Below, piece after piece: positions 1 through 7,234 of a stretch of DNA of 64,000 nt. The stretch is from Actinoplanes campanulatus (GTDB lineage: Bacteria; Actinomycetota; Actinomycetes; Mycobacteriales; Micromonosporaceae): the NCBI RefSeq assembly GCF_014647795.1, contig NZ_BMPW01000024.1:83654-147653 (forward strand), in the 5' to 3' direction. Below the pieces are notes generated by a model. The model searched no databases. It was not told the DNA's origin and saw nothing but the letters and a program-made list of their open reading frames with translations. Within the stretch, counting starts at the first letter, position 1; every line of letters begins with the position of its first letter. The translations under genes were made by a program, and so were the position numbers.

Positions 1-442
1 GCTGCTCGCCGGCCTGCTGTCCGGGACGTTCGGTCGGGCCCGGCGGCACGGCGCGCTGATGGCGTCGGCCGCGATGGCCTGGGGTGGCTGTGTGATCCTG
101 CTCGGCCTGGCCCCGAACCTGCTCGTCGCCGTGGCGGCACTGGGTGCGGGCGGGGCCGTCAACCTCGTGCTGAGCACGTTCCGCAACGCGATCTCCCAGG
201 CGTACACCGATGACGCCCTGCGCGGCCGGATCCAGGGTTCGCTCACCGTCGTCCTGATGGGCGGCCCACAGTTGGCGAACATGCTGCACGGGCTCGGCGG
301 CGCGGTGGCCGGCGCCCGCACGGCGATCGTCGCCGGTGGCACGCTCACCGTGCTGACGGTCGCGCTGCTGGTCCGGGCCGTCCCCGGCCTGTGGCGTCAC
401 GACGCCGGCGGAAACGACCTAATCTTGTACGGCGATGAGTGA
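1..442 (+). CDS. MFS transporter, C-terminal part (cut by window edge)
   Basis: The reading frame is open from the first base and ends at 442, so only about 146 C-terminal residues are present. They form four or so hydrophobic helices separated by short basic loops (for example ALRGRIQG), the pattern of the last helices of a 12-TM major facilitator exporter of the EntS/MFS_3 type. The protein would act in the cytoplasmic membrane; the substrate cannot be told. The last 8 bases overlap the start of the next gene, which suggests co-transcription. The start codon lies outside the window. Confidence 0.75.
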   Translation, partial: LLAGLLSGTFGRARRHGALMASAAMAWGGCVILLGLAPNLLVAVAALGAGGAVNLVLSTFRNAISQAYTDDALRGRIQGSLTVVLMGGPQLANMLHGLGGAVAGARTAIVAGGTLTVLTVALLVRAVPGLWRHDAGGNDLILYGDE

Positions 443-923
443 GCGCAAACCGGCGGGCATGAGTTACGAGTCGTGGGTCGAGCAGCGGATCGGGGAGGCC
501 GTCGACCGGGGCGACTTCGACGGGCTGCCCGGCACGGGCCGTCCGCTGCCGCAGGGTGAGGCCGACGAGGACTGGTGGGTGCGCGGCTACCTGCGGCGCG
601 AGGACGTGTCCACCGACCTGTCGCTGCCGGCTCCACTGCTGCTGCGCCGGCAGGCTGACGACATCGACCACACGGTGGGCCGGCTTCTCGACGAGGCGGC
701 GGTCCGGCGGGTGGTGGGCGAGCTGAATCAGCGGGTCGAGGAGTCCTGGCGGCGGCCGGCCGACCAGGGTCCGGTCGCCCGCCGGGTGGACGCCGAGGAG
801 GTCGTGGCCCGCTGGCGGGAGAACCGGACCGAACCGTCGCCAGTGCCCGTGACCGCGCCGAGGACATCCTGGTGGCGGCGTTTCCGCACCCGGCTGAGGA
901 GATCAACCACATCCAGCGCATGA
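435..923 (+). CDS. DUF1992 (DnaJ-related) domain protein
   Basis: This 162-residue protein has the DUF1992 signature near its N-terminus: SYESWVEQRIGEA, then a GDFDGLPGTGRPL segment, then a WWVRGYLRRE block. The domain is shared with the DnaJ-homologue subfamily C member 28 group and bacterial YhdN; its biochemical role is not known. The C-terminus is rich in Arg, Trp and Ser and looks disordered. No membrane segment or signal peptide is visible. The start overlaps the end of the upstream exporter gene by 8 bases, so translation is probably coupled. The start at 435 is preferred because the family's conserved block begins within ten residues of it. Confidence 0.85.
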   Translation: MSERKPAGMSYESWVEQRIGEAVDRGDFDGLPGTGRPLPQGEADEDWWVRGYLRREDVSTDLSLPAPLLLRRQADDIDHTVGRLLDEAAVRRVVGELNQRVEESWRRPADQGPVARRVDAEEVVARWRENRTEPSPVPVTAPRTSWWRRFRTRLRRSTTSSA

Positions 924-979
924 TCAGTGAGGTACTGATAGGGACCACCGCATCCTCACCCGACCGCGGGGAGACCCCT

Positions 980-1555
980 GTGCACGAGATCTGGAAGCGA
1001 CTGCTGGACGGTAACGAGCAGTGGGCGACCGGCGGCCGGGACGCCGCGCGACGGGCCGAGACGGTGAGCGGCCAGTATCCGATGGCCGTGGTGCTGGGCT
1101 GCTCGGATTCCCGGGTGCCGGTGGAGACCGTGTTCGGGCAGGGGATCGGCGATCTGTTCGTGATCCGCACGGCGGGCCACACGCTGGACACCACGGTGCT
1201 CGGGTCGGTCGAGTACGCGGTCGGGCACCTGCAAACGTCACTGATCGTGGTGCTCGGGCACGACCGGTGCGGAGCGGTGGCGGCGGCGATCCGGCTGGTC
1301 GACGAGGGGGTGGCGCCGCCCGGGCACATCCGGGGGATCGCCGAGCGGATCGCGTTGAGCGTGCGGCGGGCCCGGTGGGAGGGCGCCGTCACCGCCGAGG
1401 AGATCATGGCCCGGCACACGCAGTACACGGTCGAGGAGTTGCGGCTGTGGTCGGCGGTCCCGCTGCGGGCGGTGGACATAGTCGCGGCCCGGTACGACCT
1501 GGCCCGCGGGACGGTCACCCAGGTCTACCAGCCGGTTGGTCGAAAGCCCGGGTGA
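980..1555 (+). CDS. Beta-class carbonic anhydrase
   Basis: The product (191 residues from GTG 980) reversibly hydrates CO2 to bicarbonate in the cytoplasm. All catalytic positions are present: CSDSRVP around residues 41-47 gives the first zinc Cys (41) and the Asp-Arg dyad (43, 45), and HDRCGA gives the zinc ligands His94 and Cys97. The length fits compact beta enzymes. The frame stays open upstream to an ATG at 872, but that stretch overlaps the DUF1992 gene and has no family similarity. The GTG at 980 has a GGGGAG Shine-Dalgarno about six bases upstream. The coding 3' end lies inside a 28-base repeat that recurs inverted at 4493-4520. Confidence 0.9.
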   Translation: MHEIWKRLLDGNEQWATGGRDAARRAETVSGQYPMAVVLGCSDSRVPVETVFGQGIGDLFVIRTAGHTLDTTVLGSVEYAVGHLQTSLIVVLGHDRCGAVAAAIRLVDEGVAPPGHIRGIAERIALSVRRARWEGAVTAEEIMARHTQYTVEELRLWSAVPLRAVDIVAARYDLARGTVTQVYQPVGRKPG

Positions 1556-1568
1556 GTCGTCAGCCCGG
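1541..1568. repeat. 28-base repeat, inverted partner at 4493-4520
   Basis: These 28 bases span the last codons and stop of the carbonic anhydrase gene and are identical to the reverse complement of 4493-4520. Weaker similarity continues for about 30 bases beyond, through a GGCACCGGGC-type box. It contains self-complementary CCCGGG and CAGCCCGGG segments, so it could fold as a REP-like or terminator-like element. Confidence 0.75.
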
Positions 1569-1597
1569 GTACGGCACCGGGCGTTGCCGTTGCTGCG

Positions 1598-1918
1598 CTA
1601 TGCGGCGTGCCCGGTCGCGGCGACGTGAGCGATGGCGCGCCGGAGCACTGCCAGGGAGACGGTCTTGTCGGTGGCCATCTCCGCAAGACCGAGTTCGATC
1701 CATTCGCGGATGAGCTGGGAGTAGGGCACCCCGGCCTGGGTGGCGGCGGCGCGGATCTGCTGTGCCAGTGGGGCCGGGACGCGCAGGCCGAGCGGCACCA
1801 TCGGTTCCGTCTCCGGTACCGGCGGCAGGGAGGCGGCGGCGGTTTCGTCGTACCGGACGTCGCCGGTGGCGAATGCCGTGGCCGCTGCGGTGATCTGTTG
1901 GTCGCTGTACTGGCTCAT
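1598..1918 (-). CDS. Ribbon-helix-helix antitoxin, BrnA/CopG-like
   Basis: This 106-residue protein carries a C-terminal ribbon-helix-helix candidate: strand PLGLRVPA followed by helices from PLAQQIRAAATQAGV and YSQLIREWIELGLAEM. That is the DNA-binding and toxin-binding fold of CopG-type antitoxins. Its start overlaps the stop of the gene at 1915-2184 in an ATGA junction, which sets the start at 1918 rather than the upstream in-frame codon at 1930. In the BrnTA family the toxin gene comes first and the RHH antitoxin second, as here. The pair probably represses its own promoter through the palindrome at 2200-2212. The exact family is inferred from fold pattern and gene order. Confidence 0.7.
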   Translation of the reverse strand: MSQYSDQQITAAATAFATGDVRYDETAAASLPPVPETEPMVPLGLRVPAPLAQQIRAAATQAGVPYSQLIREWIELGLAEMATDKTVSLAVLRRAIAHVAATGHAA

Positions 1919-2184
1919 TGCGCCTCCCATGCCTGGAACCGGGCGAGTTCGTCGGGGGTCATCTCCCGGGCGCCGATGATTTGTTGCTCGTGGTCACCGA
2001 GTAGCCGGACGGCGACGATCAGTGGTCGTCCGGCGTGGGTGCGGGCGCTGATCGTGAGGAACCGGACTCCGGCGCTCTCGGCCGCCATCGGTCGGCGCTG
2101 TCCGGCCGACAGCACCTGGGTGACCTCGTACGGGTCGACGTTGCGGAGGGCGGCCAGCGCCTCTGCCAGCCACTCGTATCCCAC
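1915..2184 (-). CDS. Small BrnT-like toxin candidate
   Basis: The gene encodes 89 residues from a GTG start. The layout fits compact RelE/BrnT-type ribonuclease toxins: an N-terminal helical part, a central strand pair (GVRFLTISAR, RPLIVAVRLL), then IIGAREMTPDELARFQAW, which matches the BrnT pattern of I-x-A-R-x-(A/M)-T-x-x-E followed by an aromatic helix. It lies directly upstream of an RHH antitoxin gene with a 4-base overlap. Toxicity is not shown; it could also be a DUF4258-type relative. If active it would cleave mRNA and be held inactive by its partner. Confidence 0.6.
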   Translation of the reverse strand: MGYEWLAEALAALRNVDPYEVTQVLSAGQRRPMAAESAGVRFLTISARTHAGRPLIVAVRLLGDHEQQIIGAREMTPDELARFQAWEAQ

Positions 2185-2199
2185 GCCGCCAGCGTAAAA

Positions 2200-2212
2200 C
2201 GTTTGTTAAACG
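2200..2212. promoter_or_regulatory. Candidate autoregulatory operator of the toxin-antitoxin pair
   Basis: CGTTT-GTT-AAACG is a perfect 5-3-5 inverted repeat 16 bases upstream of the toxin start, nested inside a looser outer repeat AGCGT...ACGCT (2191-2214). It is an AT-rich island in GC-rich DNA. RHH antitoxins commonly bind such short palindromes over their own promoter, so this is the likely operator. Confidence 0.55.
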
Positions 2213-2458
2213 CTGTCGAGCCGGGTGCGCCGGTGCGGCATCTCCGGGCCGGGCTCATCACCCGTGGCGGGCATTGCTCAGCCGTTCGTCGTTCGTTGCC
2301 ACCGAATCAGCCCATCGCACCAGCGACCGGCCGCCGGTTGGACGTCGGGCACCGTCGAGTGGGCGCCCGGCGGATTCGGCGCCGACACCGTCGGGTCGTG
2401 GACGACGAAATAGCCCGGCCCACAGGGGCCTGGACGCCGGCCGAAGTGCCCGCGGCGC

Positions 2459-2510
2459 CTACAGCATGCAGAACAGCAGGTACAGCACATGCCACGGCCT
2501 CAGCCCACCC
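2459..2510 (-). pseudogene. Remnant of the small membrane protein gene copied at 6213-6326
   Basis: On the minus strand, 2503-2459 reads LRPWHVLYLLFCML and then stops. The intact gene at 6213 begins MGALKPWHVLCLLFCML and continues for 20 more residues, so this copy is cut after the first hydrophobic segment and has lost its start. It belongs to the collapsed inverted copy of the 4580-6265 locus. Confidence 0.7.
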
Positions 2511-2522
2511 GCCCAGGAAGAT

Positions 2523-2586
2523 CGGTTCGCGTACCCGTACCGAAATGGGATTGAAGCGTGATCTCGGGCAGTGAGGGTGAGCCTCG
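2523..2586. repeat. Inverted copy of 6073-6137 (5' flank of the 4652-6088 gene)
   Basis: This stretch matches the reverse complement of 6073-6137 at most positions, covering the upstream region, the GTG start and the first five codons of the membrane-protein gene. It includes a TTTC-GGTACG box in reverse orientation at 2531-2544. Together with 2592-2698 it forms an abbreviated copy of that whole locus. Confidence 0.8.
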
Positions 2587-2627
2587 TCGCCGCCCTTGTG
2601 ACCCCCGCCGCAGCCAAGGTTATTTGA
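2571..2627 (+). pseudogene. 18-codon collapsed copy of the membrane-protein gene
   Basis: Starting at GTG 2571 the frame reads MRVSLV then AALVTPAAAKVI and a TGA stop. The intact gene at 4652-6088 starts MRVTLV and ends AALVTPAAAKVM. About 460 internal codons are therefore missing and the two ends are joined in frame, keeping start, stop and both flanks. The simplest reading is an internal deletion in a duplicated copy. The resulting mini-ORF could still be translated, but nothing suggests a function. Confidence 0.75.
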
Positions 2628-2698
2628 ATCTGAAATAGTTGCCGAGTCAAACGCGTTGTGCGGGACAGTCCGGGACGACAGAGCCCCGGCAGGACAGT
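2592..2698. repeat. Inverted copy of 4580-4686 (3' end and flank of the membrane-protein gene)
   Basis: Roughly 105 bases match the reverse complement of 4580-4686 at about four positions in five, starting in the last codons of the gene and running some 70 bases past its stop. With its partner it brackets the monooxygenase/reductase operon as an inverted repeat. The monooxygenase start at 2712 lies 14 bases beyond it, so the repeat probably supplies part of that promoter or leader. Confidence 0.8.
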
Positions 2699-2711
2699 CC
2701 AGGAGCGGGTC

Positions 2712-3809
2712 ATGCAGTTCGGAATCTTCAGCGTCTCGGATATCACCACCGACCCGACCACCGGCCGGACCCCGACCGAGGCGCAGCGCATCAAGGACAT
2801 CGTCACCATCGCCAAGCACGCGGAGCAGGCCGGTCTCGACGTGTTCGCGCTCGGCGAGCACCACAACGAGCCGTTCTTCTCGTCGTCGCCGACCACCACG
2901 CTGGCGTACATCGCCGCGCAGACGACGACGCTCCAGCTGTCCACCGCGACCACGCTGATCACCACGAACGACCCGGTGAAGATCGCCGAGGACTTCGCGA
3001 TGCTCCAGCATCTCGCGGACGGCCGGGTCGACCTGATGCTCGGCCGCGGCAACACCGGCCCGGTCTACCCGTGGTTCGGCAAGGACATCCGCGCCGGCAT
3101 CCCGCTCGCCCTGGAGAACTACGGGCTGCTGCACAAGCTGTGGCGCGAGCACGTGGTCGACTGGGAGGGCAAGTTCCGCACCCCGCTGCAGAGCTTCACC
3201 TCCACGCCGCGCCCGCTCGACGACGTGCCCCCGTTCGTCTGGCACGGCTCGATCCGCTCGCCGCAGATCGCCGAGCAGGCCGCCTACTACGGCGACGGCT
3301 TCTTCGCGAACCACATCTTCTGGCCGGCGTCGCACACCGAGCGGATGGTGGGGCTGTACCGGCAGCGGTTCGAGCACTACGGCCACGGCTCGGCGGACCA
3401 GGCGATCGTCGGTCTCGGCGGTCAGGTGTTCATGCGCAGGAACAGCCAGGACGCGGTCAAGGAGTTCCGGCCGTACTTCGACAACGCGCCGGTCTACGGC
3501 CACGGCCCGTCGCTGGAGGACTTCACCCGCGAGACGCCGCTGACCGTCGGCAGCCCGCAGCAGGTCATCGACCGGACCCTCGGGTTCCGCGAGTACGTCG
3601 GCGACTACCAGCGCCAGCTGTGGCTGATGGACCACGCCGGCCTGCCGCTCAAGACCGTCCTCGAGCAGCTCGACATCCTCGGCGAGGAGGTCGTCCCGGT
3701 GCTGCGCAAGGAGTTCGCCTCGCTCAAGCCGGCCCACGTGCCGGACGCGCCCACCCACGCCTCCCTGCTCGCCGCGCGTTCGGAGAAGAAGGAAGAGGTC
3801 CAGGCATGA
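2712..3809 (+). CDS. LLM-class flavin-dependent monooxygenase (CE1758-type)
   Basis: The 365-residue protein is a luciferase-like TIM-barrel monooxygenase that uses reduced FMN and O2; the substrate is unknown. It opens with the family strand MQFGIFSVSDIT and contains the EHHNEPFFSSSP block (about 47-58), the LSTATTLITTNDPVKIAEDFAMLQHLADGR segment typical of the class, and the GRGNTGPVYPWFG loop. ATG 2712 is chosen because it has a GGAGCGG Shine-Dalgarno and begins exactly at the conserved strand. The gene overlaps an NADPH:FMN reductase gene by ATGA. This monooxygenase/reductase duo is a recognised pairing (the CE1758/CE1759 families), the reductase supplying FMNH2. Confidence 0.88.
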   Translation: MQFGIFSVSDITTDPTTGRTPTEAQRIKDIVTIAKHAEQAGLDVFALGEHHNEPFFSSSPTTTLAYIAAQTTTLQLSTATTLITTNDPVKIAEDFAMLQHLADGRVDLMLGRGNTGPVYPWFGKDIRAGIPLALENYGLLHKLWREHVVDWEGKFRTPLQSFTSTPRPLDDVPPFVWHGSIRSPQIAEQAAYYGDGFFANHIFWPASHTERMVGLYRQRFEHYGHGSADQAIVGLGGQVFMRRNSQDAVKEFRPYFDNAPVYGHGPSLEDFTRETPLTVGSPQQVIDRTLGFREYVGDYQRQLWLMDHAGLPLKTVLEQLDILGEEVVPVLRKEFASLKPAHVPDAPTHASLLAARSEKKEEVQA

Positions 3810-4420
3810 AGCAGCGCACGCTCGTCGTCATCAGCTCCGGCCTGAGCCAGCCGTCGTCGACCCGCCTGCTCGCGGACCAGTTGGCAGCGAGCGCGGTCGG
3901 CGCCGCCGCCCGGCTCGGCGTCACCCTCGACGTCCAGGTCGTCGAGCTGCGCGACCTGGCCCACGAGATCACCGACAACATGCTGACCGGTTTCGCCAAG
4001 CCGGCGCTCAAGCAGGCCCAGGACGCGGTGGCCGCCGCGGACGCGCTGATCGTGGTCACCCCGGTGTTCAGCGCCAGTTACAGCGGCCTGTTCAAGTCGT
4101 TCTTCGACGTCCTGGAGAAGGACGTCCTGACCGACAAACCGGTCATGATGGCCGCCACGGCCGGAACCGCCCGCCACTCGCTGGTGCTGGAGCACGCGCT
4201 GCGCCCGCTCTTCGCCTACCTGCGGGCCGCGATCCTCCCGACCTCGGTCTTCGCGGCCAGCGACGACTGGGGCGCCAACTCGGTCGAGGGCCCGCTGCGC
4301 GGCCGGATCGAACGCGCCGCCACCGAACTCGCCCGCGAGGTCGAACGCCGCGAACCGGCCACGGTCACCGATCCGTTCGCGCTCACCGAAAACTTCGAAG
4401 ACATGATCAAAAACCTTTGA
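3806..4420 (+). CDS. NADPH-dependent FMN reductase (CE1759-type)
   Basis: The 204-residue flavodoxin-fold protein begins with the nucleotide-binding strand TLVVISSGLSQPSSTRLLAD and carries the ADALIVVTPVFSASYSGLFKSFFDVLE segment (about 78-104), the flavin-contacting YSG loop of NADPH_dep_FMN_red enzymes. It would reduce FMN for the monooxygenase encoded just upstream; the two genes overlap by 4 bases and must be co-translated. The C-terminal DPFALTENFEDMIKNL tail is typical of the paired family. A GGTACGGGCTACG box related to the dispersed repeat starts directly after the stop. Confidence 0.88.
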   Translation: MKQRTLVVISSGLSQPSSTRLLADQLAASAVGAAARLGVTLDVQVVELRDLAHEITDNMLTGFAKPALKQAQDAVAAADALIVVTPVFSASYSGLFKSFFDVLEKDVLTDKPVMMAATAGTARHSLVLEHALRPLFAYLRAAILPTSVFAASDDWGANSVEGPLRGRIERAATELAREVERREPATVTDPFALTENFEDMIKNL

Positions 4421-4434
4421 CGGTACGGGCTACG
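4421..4434 (+). repeat. Short dispersed box, CGGTACGGGCTACG form
   Basis: The 14 bases directly after the reductase stop codon match the core of the dispersed repeat (compare 48250-48265). No clear terminator hairpin accompanies it. The rest of 4421-4651 has no credible gene and holds the two inverted-repeat partners at 4493-4520 and 4580-4686. Confidence 0.5.
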
Positions 4435-4492
4435 GGAGAAACCCGAATCAGCAAGCGACGGCCCGGTGCCACACCCGGCCGTCGCCACGCAT

Positions 4493-4520
4493 CCGGGCTG
4501 ACGACTCACCCGGGCTTTCG
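4493..4520. repeat. 28-base repeat, inverted partner of 1541-1568
   Basis: This is the exact reverse complement of 1541-1568 and sits about 70 bases after the FMN reductase gene. Similarity extends leftward to about 4455 through a GCCCGGTGCC box. Both copies lie at 3' ends of genes, which favours a role in termination or message stability. Confidence 0.75.
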
Positions 4521-4579
4521 GGCTCACCCAGGGCCTGCGCCTTTCTCCTCCGGGGACGCTCCACGCTGCGAGACGCTGA

Positions 4580-4686
4580 GGATTCTGCTTCCCGGGCTCT
4601 GTCGTCCCGGAGTGCCCCGCACAACGCGTTCGACCGGGCAGCTGTTCAGCTTCACATGACCTTGGCTGCGGCGGGGGTCACCAGAG
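4580..4686. repeat. Inverted partner of 2592-2698
   Basis: It covers the final ten codons of the minus-strand membrane-protein gene and about 70 bases of its 3' flank. The copy at 2592-2698 is less GC-rich and appears to be the more decayed of the two. Confidence 0.8.
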
Positions 4687-6088
4687 CGGCCGCGACGCCC
4701 AGAAGCAGCGCGAGGTGGCCCACGTGGCCGGTCCCGAGCGCGATCCAGACGGCGTAGGCGATGCCGAGCGCGATCGCCACGAGCACGGCCGCCCGCAATC
4801 CCCCGGCCAGCGGCAGCCGCCCCGCCTTCAACGCCACGACCGGGCAGATCACCACCACCGCGACGAGGGGGATCCAGGTGATGGCGCTGACGCCCTGCAA
4901 GGGCGAGTCCCCGGTCGTCGCGATCAGCCCGACCGGCACCGCGCAGCAGGAAGCGGTCGCCAGCGGGGCCAGCAGCCAGTAGAGGCCTGCTCTGGCGCCC
5001 GCCCGCCGGGCCCGCCGCACGGCGACGAGGGTGAGCACCAGCCCGCCCAGGAACAGGGAGAACGCGAGGGCGAACGGGGCGTTCTCCTCGGTGTCGCCCG
5101 CGGCACGCGCCTCCTCGAGCCCGACCGGAGCGATGTCCCTGATCACTGTCGGAAAGCCGATGCGCCGCCAGGATCCGGACACATCCCGTACCGCGAACCC
5201 GTCCCGCCCGTTCGCCACCGCCACCACATGCCCGCCCGGCACGTCCAGGACCGCCAGCTCCACCGAGTAGAGGCGATGCGAATCCTGATGCGGGTAGGCG
5301 TCGCTCAAATGCGCGACGTCCTCCTCACTGATCTCCCAGGACATCTGCCACGGCCCGCCCCCGACGCGGCTCTCCACGGCGATCCGCCGGTGCACCGTCT
5401 GGTAGCAGACCACCGGCTCGGAGCGGGAGCACTGCGGGGCCTGCCCGGCACGCGGCCCGGCGCTCGCCACGAACGTCCGGCCGCCGTCCCGGCTCACCAC
5501 CCACGGTTCGCCGGCCCGAAGATTGTCGGCGCCGAGATAGAGGGCGCCGTCCGAGTCGACGACGACGCTGTGCGCGTCCGGCGTCGGGATGGCGCTGGTC
5601 GCCGCCACCCCGGCCAGCGCCAGTGGCAGGAACACCGCCAGCCGTAGCGCTTTCAGCCACTGCGGCGCCGGCCTCGGTTCCTGCCGCGCCACCCACCACG
5701 CCACTGCCAGGAACGGCAGCGCCAGCAGATCGGCCGGATCCACCCTAACCAGCGACGGCGTGACCAGGCTCCATGCGCCTGAGGCGAGTGCGGCGGCGTA
5801 CCCCATCGTCTTGACCATGGCGAAACCCACGCCCACCGTCAGAATCGCGCCCGGCGCCACCCACCGGAATCTGGCCCGCGGCGCGATGAGGCCGGTCACG
5901 GCCGCGAGCAGCGGCGGCGCCAGCACCATCCCGGCGACATCGCTCAACTTCCCGGTCACCCACCCGGGATGCGCGGCCTTCCACACATGATCGTTGACAA
6001 CCAGCAGCACCAACGCGGCCATCGACACCGGATGCCCGAGCCAGGCCAGCGATCTCCCCCGAGAATCGTCCACGAGGGTCACCCTCAC
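4652..6088 (-). CDS. Polytopic membrane protein with an extracytoplasmic Asp-box segment
   Basis: I do not recognise a named family for this 478-residue protein. Residues 1-165 hold about five hydrophobic segments with a conserved-looking VNDHVWKAAHPGWVTGKLSD motif after the first helix. Residues 170-320 are soluble and contain SRDGGRTF (about 199-206), a BNR/Asp-box motif seen in sialidase-like propellers. Residues 330-478 are again hydrophobic with four or five helices. The start is a GTG with the next residues MRVTLVDDSRG; the collapsed copy at 2571 begins at the same codon, supporting it. The gene is divergent from the small membrane protein at 6213, and both reappear, damaged and inverted, at 2459-2698. 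Confidence 0.75.
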   Translation of the reverse strand: MRVTLVDDSRGRSLAWLGHPVSMAALVLLVVNDHVWKAAHPGWVTGKLSDVAGMVLAPPLLAAVTGLIAPRARFRWVAPGAILTVGVGFAMVKTMGYAAALASGAWSLVTPSLVRVDPADLLALPFLAVAWWVARQEPRPAPQWLKALRLAVFLPLALAGVAATSAIPTPDAHSVVVDSDGALYLGADNLRAGEPWVVSRDGGRTFVASAGPRAGQAPQCSRSEPVVCYQTVHRRIAVESRVGGGPWQMSWEISEEDVAHLSDAYPHQDSHRLYSVELAVLDVPGGHVVAVANGRDGFAVRDVSGSWRRIGFPTVIRDIAPVGLEEARAAGDTEENAPFALAFSLFLGGLVLTLVAVRRARRAGARAGLYWLLAPLATASCCAVPVGLIATTGDSPLQGVSAITWIPLVAVVVICPVVALKAGRLPLAGGLRAAVLVAIALGIAYAVWIALGTGHVGHLALLLGVAAALVTPAAAKVM

Positions 6089-6137
6089 CGCCCGAGATCA
6101 CGCTTCAATCCCATTTCCGGTACGGATACGAGAACCG
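6073..6137. repeat. Inverted partner of 2523-2586, including a TTTCCGGTACG box
   Basis: It spans the first codons and upstream region of the membrane-protein gene. The dispersed box TTTCCGGTACGGATACG lies at 6115-6131 in plus orientation, about 30 bases upstream of the minus-strand start. It could be part of the divergent promoter region between this gene and the small protein at 6213. Confidence 0.75.
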
Positions 6138-6212
6138 TTTCCACGAAGGCCGCCATTGCCGCCCTTTCCGGGCGGGTCCGCCACGAGTTCGCTCGATGGC
6201 TAGGGTGAGCCC

Positions 6213-6326
6213 ATGGGAGCGCTGAAACCGTGGCACGTGCTGTGCCTGCTGTTCTGCATGCTGAGTGTCACCGGGATCGTCGCCGCGGTCCTCCTCATCA
6301 CCAGCAGGCGGCGGCCACCCTCCTAA
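6213..6326 (+). CDS. 37-residue single-pass membrane protein
   Basis: ATG 6213 opens a 37-codon frame: MGALKPWHVLCLLFCML, then SVTGIVAAVLLITS, then a basic RRRPPS tail. It has one long hydrophobic helix (about residues 8-30) with positive charge at the C-terminus. Very short KPWHVL-type membrane proteins are, from memory, frequent in actinomycetes, but no function is known. The decayed copy at 2459-2510 keeps the first half of the sequence in frame, which supports this as a real gene. Upstream AGGGTGAG can serve as a Shine-Dalgarno. Confidence 0.65.
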   Translation: MGALKPWHVLCLLFCMLSVTGIVAAVLLITSRRRPPS

Positions 6327-6404
6327 GATCGACCTCGATCACGAACCCATGGACGGCGGCGACCCTCGTCGGCGGCGACCGTCCCGTGTGAGAGGTGCAC
6401 GCCC

Positions 6405-7157
6405 ATGCATACCATCGAAGCCGCCCAGATCCTCGCGGCAGGAGTGGCGGCCGGCGCGATCAACGCGCTCGTCGGCTCCGGAACCCTGGTGACCTTCCCC
6501 GTTCTGCTGGCCCTCGGCTACCCGCCGGTCGTCGCGAACGCGTCCAACACGGTCGGCCTCGTGCCCGGCTCGTTCGCGGCCGCCTACGGATACCGGGCCG
6601 AGGTCGCCACCCATCGCCGCCTGCTGCTACCCCTCGGCGCCGCGGCCGTGGCTGGCGCGATCGGCGGGGCACTGCTGCTGCTCGTCCTGCCCGACGCCAC
6701 GTTCGGCGCCGTCGTCCCGGTCCTGATCAGCCTGGCGCTGGTGCTGATCGTCCTCCAGCCCTGGCTCGTCCGTGCGCTACGCCGCCGCACCGCCGCCGGC
6801 CCCCGCCCGGTCGGGCCGGTCCTCATCGGCGCGGTGTTCGCGGCGGGCGTCTACGGCGGCTACTTCGGCGCGGCGCTCGGAGTCCTGCTGCTGGGCGTGC
6901 TCGGGATCCTCGTCTCCCCGAACCTGCAACAGGTCAACGGCCTCAAGAACATCATCGCCGGGCTGGCCAACACGGTTGCGGCCCTGGTCTTCGTCGCGGC
7001 CGGGATCGTCGCCTGGCTGCCGGCCCTGCTGATCGCGGTCGGCTCGGTGGCGGGCGGGGTGCTCGGCGCCCGCTACGGCCGTCGCCTGCCGGACGCGGTC
7101 CTCCGCACGGTGATCGTCGCCGTCGGCCTGACGGCCGTCATCCGCATGGTCGCCTGA
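6405..7157 (+). CDS. TauE/SafE-family sulfite or anion exporter
   Basis: The 250-residue protein has eight predicted hydrophobic segments. The two halves carry the family's paired motifs: GAINALVGSGTLVTFPVLLALGYPPVVANASNT near residues 17-46 and GGYFGAALGVLLLGVLG with NLQQVNGLKNIIAG near 149-185. TauE/SafE permeases move sulfite, sulfoacetate or related organosulfur anions across the cytoplasmic membrane; the substrate here is not evident. A GAGAGGTG Shine-Dalgarno precedes ATG 6405. It stands alone, followed by a 900-base non-coding element. Confidence 0.9.
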   Translation: MHTIEAAQILAAGVAAGAINALVGSGTLVTFPVLLALGYPPVVANASNTVGLVPGSFAAAYGYRAEVATHRRLLLPLGAAAVAGAIGGALLLLVLPDATFGAVVPVLISLALVLIVLQPWLVRALRRRTAAGPRPVGPVLIGAVFAAGVYGGYFGAALGVLLLGVLGILVSPNLQQVNGLKNIIAGLANTVAALVFVAAGIVAWLPALLIAVGSVAGGVLGARYGRRLPDAVLRTVIVAVGLTAVIRMVA

Positions 7158-7234
7158 CCGCTTCTCGGGCTTCCCGTGCGGCTGTCGAGTGGAGCTCTTC
7201 GTGGTCGAGGTCTGCGTTTCGCCTCCGGCTTCTC

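Noticed and set aside
2712-4420. A bioluminescence (lux) operon
   Set aside because: The luciferase-like monooxygenase belongs to the CE1758-type pair with its own FMN reductase; no LuxB partner or fatty-aldehyde genes are present.
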